Of a DNA stretch of 64,000 nt, positions 58,300-64,000 are shown one piece after another. The DNA is taken from positions 15,065,362 to 15,129,361 of the forward strand of contig NC_045150.1 in the NCBI RefSeq assembly GCF_008831285.2, in the 5' to 3' direction. Both the position numbers and the translations under genes were made by a program. A model generated the notes under the pieces. It saw nothing but the letters and a program-made list of their open reading frames with translations, made no database searches and was not told the DNA's origin. This stretch comes from Nymphaea colorata. Taxonomy: Eukaryota > Streptophyta > Magnoliopsida > Nymphaeales > Nymphaeaceae. Positions within the stretch are counted from its first letter, which is position 1. Each line of letters opens with the position of its first letter.

Positions 58300-59970
58300 C
58301 TAGGCTGCCAGAGTCTTCCGCTGACTTGAACCCATTTTCGGCGGTCTGGTTTTCGTTGACCTGCTGTTGACTACTATCTCGTTGTGCTCTTGACTCAACC
58401 CCCCTGCACCTTGGACTGTCGCTACTAAGGCTGCTGGGTGCTCATGCTCCCGTATAACTTCACTTTGATTCGCGGCGTAGGCGACTATTGCCACCTGTTG
58501 CACTATAGCCTCACAATGTGTTCGGCCCCGCACCTCGGCTGAACCTGCAGCCTTGTTAGCCTCACTGCCCCCTGGACACTCCATGCTGCTATCTCCTGTT
58601 GTTGGTGTCGCGCTCTCCGCAGTCTGCCCGTTGTAGACCTTACCCACATCCTCGTTCCAACGCACTGCGGTGCCCTTGGCCTTGCCTACTTGCGGTACTC
58701 GCTCTCGGCACTCGTTGGCCTCTCTCGGCATAGTCCTAGGTGGTCTTGTAACAAATTCACCCTCCTTAGAAAGAGCTTGTCCCCATGCTCGCGCATCCGG
58801 AAATTGGAGACAAATCTGATCCATTTCTTCCCATGAGGTCCCGCTGTCAGGTCCTTCCCACTCTACCAGCACCTCGTGCCTTGGTCGACCATCATGATGT
58901 ACATGCCTGTGGCGTAGGATGCGGTATGGTGTCGGCTGCTGGTTGGGCACTGGCTCAACCTCACCCGGTAGCTGGCCATAATGTGGTTTCAGCCTAGTGA
59001 CATGAAATACAGGGTGCACCATGGCTGATTGAGGTAAAGCCAATCTATGGGCAGCCTTGCCGACTATCTGAAGCACAAGATATGGTCCATAATATTGTGG
59101 GAGGAGTTTGGAATATGGCTGGCCTAAGAGGGACTTTTGTCTCATTGGAAGCCTCTTTAACCAAACGTAACTGCGGACTACTGCAAACTCCCTATCCTTC
59201 CCGCAACTGCCGACTGCAAACTCCTCATCCTTCCCGCCTCGGTCGTAGGCCTGTTTCATCCAATGTTGCAGATGTTTTGTTTCAAAGAAGCCAATACCTC
59301 ATCGTGGGTACGCAGGTTGCTATCGATCTCATCATCTACTGCCGTGCCTCCTTCATACCTCGTGATCATCGGTGGACGAAGCCTCATATGGGGTTACCCA
59401 TGTCCTGAAGTGTTGGCTGGTGTTGTATGACCACTCAGCCCAAAAGTGATACCAAACCCACGTGTTCGGTCTATCCTATCCACTGCATAGCATCTCAGCC
59501 ATGTCTCTAGAGTGCGATGGACGATCTCACTCAGAAAAATGGAATCACGATCGCACACAATAGTGTGTGGCATCCATGCCACTTCCCAATGTAATCTTGG
59601 TATACCTCAGCCACCATAGGCCCATGATAATGCTTGGGCAACGGAGCAAAGCGACTATACTTGGTTAAACAATCCACGACTACAAGCATGGCTTCCTTGT
59701 ATTCCGACTTAGGCAAGGCGTCTATAAAATCCATCGGGACGTCTACCCAAGGCCTAGTCGGTATAGCTAAGGGATTCAATAATTCGGGAGGCTTGACTGT
59801 CTCATATTTCTCCCTTTGTTCTCCCTTTGACAGACTTGGCACTGTCTCACCATCTCACGTATATCCGATTTGAAGCCTTCCCACCAGAATTGTGCCTTGA
59901 TGCGGCTGAAGGTCTTGGCCATACCCTCATGGCCCGCGGCTGCCGAAGCATGGAAGTGTGCAAAGTTCAT
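58300..59970 (-). pseudogene. Element H integrase and chromodomain
   Basis: Pieces in several frames. The zinc-binding half reads HASAAAGHEGMAKTFSRIKA and CQVCQRENK (59970-59776). The core reads DVPMDFIDALPKSE and VVVDCLTKYSRFAPLPKHYH (59842-59531), with broken sequence through the expected second Asp and Glu. Further on are HPVFHVTRLKPHYGQLPGEV and a chromodomain HRHVHHDGRPRHEVLVEWEG with SGTSWEEMDQICLQFPDA (59259-58300). The tail after the chromodomain is unusually long (about 150 residues) and has no match I recognise. Confidence 0.82.
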
Positions 59971-60112
59971 GCCTCAAGGGTGATCCCTTAGGTATAACAA
60001 CTCATTTTTTGTGCTGCAATAACTCGCCCTTCAAGCTGTAATGGGGTATAGATCTTGGGTTTTGGAGCAAGGAAACTATCAATAATCTCAAACTTTCGTT
60101 CGTTTTGTGCAG

Positions 60113-61605
60113 TTAAAATCCGACTCCATATATTGGAAGTGCAGCTAAAATCCGACTCCATACATCGGTCTCCAAGACTGAAAATGTCATCAACTGCTCG
60201 TTTAGGCGTGACAGCGAATCAACTGCTGTATTTTCAGGCCCACGCTTATATTCAATGCTAAAATCAAAGCCAAGTAGCTTGGCTAGCCACCTTTGCTGAG
60301 TAGGAGTTGAAACCCGTTGTTTTAGCATGTAGCACAGGCTATTGTGATTGGTTCTCATTGTGAATTTCCTACTGATCAAGTAAGGACACCATTTCTCTAA
60401 TGCCAACACTATCGCCAATAACTCCTTTTCATATGTTGACAGAAGCTTGGCTCTGCAAGTAAGGGCTTTAGACATGAAGGCTATGGGATGGCAGGACTGA
60501 CGAAGGACAACACCAACACCCGTGTCGCTAGCGTCGGTTTCTACCACAAATTCCTTGGTGAAATCGAGAAGGCCTAATACTGGAGCTGATAGCATGGCTG
60601 TCTTCAGCTGATCAAATGCCTTTCGTGACTGCTCCGTCCATGAAAACGAGTCTTTCTTCCGTCCATGAAAACGAGCCTCTTTCTTCAACATACGGGTCAG
60701 AGGTGAGGCAATCAGGCCATAACCTTGAATAAATTGCCTATGGTAACCCGTTAGGCCTAGGAAGCCTTGAAGTACTCTCGGGTCTTTAGGCAATGGCCAT
60801 TTCTTCATCGCTTGAAGCTTTTTGAGATCAGCTTTTTTTCCCTCCTCATACACAATATGACCAAAATAGCCGATAGAGGTCTACCGAAAGTTGCATTTAG
60901 ACCTCTTAGCATATAACGTATGGACCCTCAAAATCTGCAAGACCTGCCTTAAGTGTGATGCGTGCTCCTCAATGCTCTTACTGTAAACAAGGATGTCAAA
61001 AAACACTAAGACAAAATCCCATAGGTGCTGCTGGAAAATATCATTCATACACCGCTGAAAAGTAGCTAGTGCATTCATGAGGCCAAACGGCATCACTAGG
61101 AACTCATAGTGTCCATCATGAGTCCTAAACGCCGGTACATCCATTTCCTTCATCCTTATTGGATGATATCTGGCGTGTAATCAAGTTTGGAGAAGATGGA
61201 TGACCCCGTTAACTCATCTAGAAGTTCGTTGATAACCGGGATGGGATGTCCGTCTTTGACAGTTGCTTCATATTGGCCCGATAATCAATGCAAAAGTGTC
61301 AAGTACTATCCTTCTTCTTTACAAGAAGAATGGGAGAGGAAAACGGGCCGTTACTTGACCTAATTATCCCACTCTCCAACATTTCTTTCACCAACCTTTC
61401 TATTTCCTTCTGGGCAAATCCATATATATAGTCTGACATTGACCGGCTTCGACCTATTTGACAAGTTGATTTGGTGATCAAGGGACCGCCTTGGAGGCAA
61501 CCCTTTCGGTTCCCCAAAGATATCGGCATAGTCATTCAAAACCTGCTGAATTTTCATGGGAATGACTTCTTCAGACTTCTCAACTGCTGGCACTTCAATG
61601 GCCAT
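60113..61605 (-). pseudogene. Element H reverse transcriptase and RNase H
   Basis: Minus strand. Reads [20 protein letters not shown] and [15 protein letters not shown], then a disrupted stretch. Next is [20 protein letters not shown], and then [11 protein letters not shown], which lacks one of the two catalytic Asp residues of the VFFDDILV motif. Then NFR and a stop, followed by RVLQGFLGLTGYHRQFI and RNase [21 protein letters not shown] with TNHNSLCYML. Loss of the catalytic Asp alone would inactivate it. Confidence 0.87.
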
Positions 61606-62240
61606 AGCGACCAGCCACCATGCTGGTTGTTGAGCAGTGCGCTTTTAGAGCTGCCTTGGGTTCAACGTTAGAACTAACGGCTGATAAGGTAATGCGGTCA
61701 GTGCCACCCTCCTTACCTCCTTAGGAAAGCTCGTCCAGAGGTTTGCAAAGTCCCACTCAATCACCCCCAAGGTCTCAAGCCATTGCACGTCGAGAACGAT
61801 GTCAACACCTCCAATGGGTAGCAGAAAAAGGTCCACCTTGAATTGAACGGAACCCTTTGCATCACTAACTTGATGTCCTTTCATAACCCCGCGCACAAGA
61901 AAGTCTTGATCCGTCACCAACCTTACCGGAAAGGGGTTTTGGGGATTGATTGAACATCCCAATTTTTGAGCTGCTTCTAGGATCATGAAATTGTGTGAGT
62001 CTCCGAGTCAAGGAGAACCAACACTCTTTGCTTGTTCACATACCCTACCATACCCTACCATTCGCATAGCCTTGGGCTTAGTAGGATCGGTTAAGGAATG
62101 GCAAGACTTGTCCTCTTCCGTTGGTAGCTCTAGACGGCTGTTCGTTTTCTTCATCCTCATCCTTAAACACAAACATCTTCAAGGTTTTGCATTTATGTCC
62201 TTTCTGCCATTTATCATCACAATAGAAACACATGCCTTTC
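61391..62240 (-). repeat. Element H duplicated segment, copy 1 (protease to RT start)
   Basis: About 850 bp nearly identical to 62407-63245 in direct orientation. On the minus strand it includes the protease remnant LVLLDSETH followed by a frameshift, then KLGCSINPQNPFPVRLVTDQ and PIGGVDIVLDVQWLETLGVI (61986-61645), and the RT approach [19 protein letters not shown]. The expected protease DSGxTH reads DSETH. Confidence 0.9.
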
Positions 62241-62406
62241 AGTGAAACTTTATATCGTCTTTCCGAACATGTTGGGCAGATAATGAAGATTGGATTTAAG
62301 GGTCCGGAATTGCATATATTTACCTTGCAAATGTATGACTACAAAAATACTTAGGGCCTGCTGAGTCCCAAATCAGCACATTTTCAACACCCATCAGTTT
62401 CTTCAA

Positions 62407-63245
62407 CCAACCTTTCTATTTCCTTCTGGGCAAATCCATATCTATATGGTCTGACATTGACAGGCTTCGACCTATTTGACAAGTTGATTTGGTGATCAAG
62501 GGACCGCCTTGGAGGCAACCCTTTCGGTTCCCCAAAGATATTGACATAGACATTCAAAACCTGCTGAATTTTCATGGGAACGACTTCTTCAGACTTCTCA
62601 ACTGCTGGCACTTCAATGGCGATAGCGACCAGCCACCACGCTGGTTGTTGGGCAGTAAGCGCTTTTAGAGCTGCCTTGGGTTCAACGTTAGAACTAACTG
62701 CTGATAAGGTAATGCGGTCAGTGCCACCCTCCTTACCTCCTTAGGAAAGCTCGTCCAGAGGTTTGCAAAGTCCCACTCAATCACCCCCAAGGTCTCAAGC
62801 CATTGCACGTCGAGAACGATGTCAACACCTCCAATGGGTAGCACAAAAAGGTCCACCTTGAATTGAACGGAACCCTTTGCATCACTAACTTGATGTCCTT
62901 GCATAACCCCGCACACATGAAAGTCTTGATCCGTCACCAACCTTACTGGAAAGGGGTTTTGGGGATTGATTGAACATCCCAATTTTCGAGCTGCTTTTAG
63001 GCTCATGAAATTGTGTGTCTCCGAGTGGAGAACCAACCGTCTTTGCTTGTTCACGTACCCTACCATTTGCATAGCCTTGGGCTTAGTAGGATCGGTTAAG
63101 GAATGGCAAGACTTGTCCTCTTCAGCTGGTAGCTCTAGATGGCTGTTCGTTTTCTTCATCCTCATCCTTAAACACAAACATCTTCAAGGTTTTGCATTTG
63201 TGTTCTTTCTGCCATTTATCATCACAATAGAAACAGATGCCTTTC
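62407..63245 (-). repeat. Element H duplicated segment, copy 2
   Basis: Second direct copy of 61391-62240, offset about 1,010 bp. It reads RRLVLHSETHNFMSLKAARK, KLGCSINPQNPFPVRLVTDQ and so on (63177-62665). Here three bases including the catalytic Asp codon of the protease are missing. Between the copies, 62241-62406 is unique sequence. Copy 2 joins the gag part to its right, whereas copy 1 joins the RT to its left. Confidence 0.9.
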
Positions 63246-63610
63246 TTAATTCGGTCCTCCCTTTCTTGCTGGGTGATATAGTGAGTTTGTGGGGTGAAAG
63301 GTTTGGGCGGCCGTTCAATTGCCTTTGATCATCTTCCATGTTGTCCAAATCATGTAAATAGGCCTCGGGAATCTTGTATATAGGCCTCGGGAATCTGGTT
63401 TGGTCTTTCACGTTGGTTTCGATTATTAGCCGTGGTTTGTCTTGCATCATTCCGTCTCATTTCAACTTGAGCTTCCAGTTGAGGTTGTGGTTGGTTCAAC
63501 AATCTTCAGTCCAAAACATTCTGATTTCTGTGTCTACATTCTGATTTCTGTGTCTACTTGCTCCTTACCTGCATCATAAGAAGTGCTTGGAGAGTTTGAG
63601 CCATTTGTCC
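63184..63610 (-). pseudogene. Element H gag remnant
   Basis: Minus strand. Near 63605, MAQTLQALLMMQVRSK is followed by a stop. Then pieces rich in Gln and Arg and a zinc-knuckle-like region near 63215-63245 (CFYCDDKWQKEH) that precedes protease copy 2. Most of the usual gag length (several hundred residues) is absent, so a large deletion is inferred. A 22-bp duplication ('acattctgatttctgtgtct') sits at 63517-63557. Confidence 0.55.
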
Positions 63611-64000
63611 CCTTAGAGGTCGTTTGATACAGGACAGGACGTCCTGTCCATTACACTACTGTCCTGTCCTCTTAGACAATGGTGTTCCTTGTCCACCGTT
63701 TGATGACTTTAGGTACAAAACACAATGTTCCTTTTGTCCGGCGTTTGTTACAATGTTCCTTTTGTCCGGCGTCTGTTCTGTCTGTTCTGTTCGTCCTGAC
63801 GTTTGTTCACATAATAAACAAAAACAATGATCTGCTGAGACTTGAACGAAGTCATGCCCTTTTTACAAGAATCCAGAGTATAAGGCACAGTACAAAAGCA
63901 CGCGTTACACAATTTTTGTTGGTTTATCACCAAATTTTCACTAAGATTCCATACGGACTGCATTCAAAAGAAAAAATAAAGAACATAGTATTTTATAGTT
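63611..64000. other. Window end: repeat-like sequence flanking element H
   Basis: Begins 'gaggtcgtttgatacagg', with several 'gtcctgtcc'/'ggacaggac' inverted motifs and a 29-bp period duplication ('acaatgttccttttgtccgg' at about 63721 and 63750). It may be the end of a DNA transposon or MITE that extends beyond the window. No gene seen. Confidence 0.35.

Larger units (their letters stand above)
58250..63610 (-). mobile_element. Element H: decayed Ty3/gypsy chromovirus
   Basis: Minus-strand order: gag start fragment (MAQTLQALLMMQVRSK, near 63605), protease region (duplicated), RT and RNase H, integrase zinc finger and core, then a chromodomain. Many frameshifts, stops and residue losses. The right boundary falls where the gag start meets unrelated sequence at about 63606, so the 5' LTR and leader seem to be missing. 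The left boundary is uncertain. Confidence 0.85.

Overview
This window is nuclear DNA from a flowering plant. Two intron-rich plant genes are recognisable, and most of the remaining sequence is nested LTR retrotransposons whose primer-binding sites match plant initiator-Met tRNA (TGGTATCAGAGC). I cannot name the species.

Gene 1 (+ strand, 1-26416, 5' end outside the window) encodes an armadillo-repeat/C2 protein of the CELLULOSE SYNTHASE INTERACTIVE family, most likely CSI3. Five coding exons are visible. One intron is about 21 kb (4120-25078) and holds a three-level nest: an old minus-strand Copia relic (E), a plus-strand Copia (A) inside it, and inside A both a plus-strand Copia (B) and a minus-strand Ty3/gypsy chromovirus (D). 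A, B and D are each bounded by an exact 5-bp target duplication. The intron also holds a hAT-type non-autonomous element with an 8-bp duplication. The exons stay in frame around all of this.

Gene 2 (- strand, 41841-30316) is complete: nine exons encoding 365 residues of a replication factor C small subunit (human RFC5 / yeast Rfc3 type). It carries a Copia element (C, sister to B) in intron 2 and a second hAT relative in intron 8. A TATA box and an E2F-type motif lie at its 5' end. The two genes converge tail to tail. From memory, the Arabidopsis homologues are neighbouring loci (At1g77460 and At1g77470), so this looks like conserved gene order.

Between the genes (26417-30315) are two decayed LINE fragments in opposite orientations and a 135-bp tandem duplication.

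Upstream of the RFC gene (42000-64000) I see no host gene. After about 3 kb of AT-rich sequence come Copia element F (46417-51831, broken), Copia element G (52218-57444, one uninterrupted 1397-codon gag-pol frame and LTRs differing at one base), and a decayed gypsy chromovirus H (about 58250-63610) with an internally duplicated protease region. F and G have split a single GC-richer segment of unknown origin, possibly the long LTR of H.

I found no evidence of an undescribed functional system. The interest lies in the nested-insertion history, the tolerance of two housekeeping-type genes for giant introns, the recent element G, a new-looking hAT family, and the recurrent small tandem duplications.
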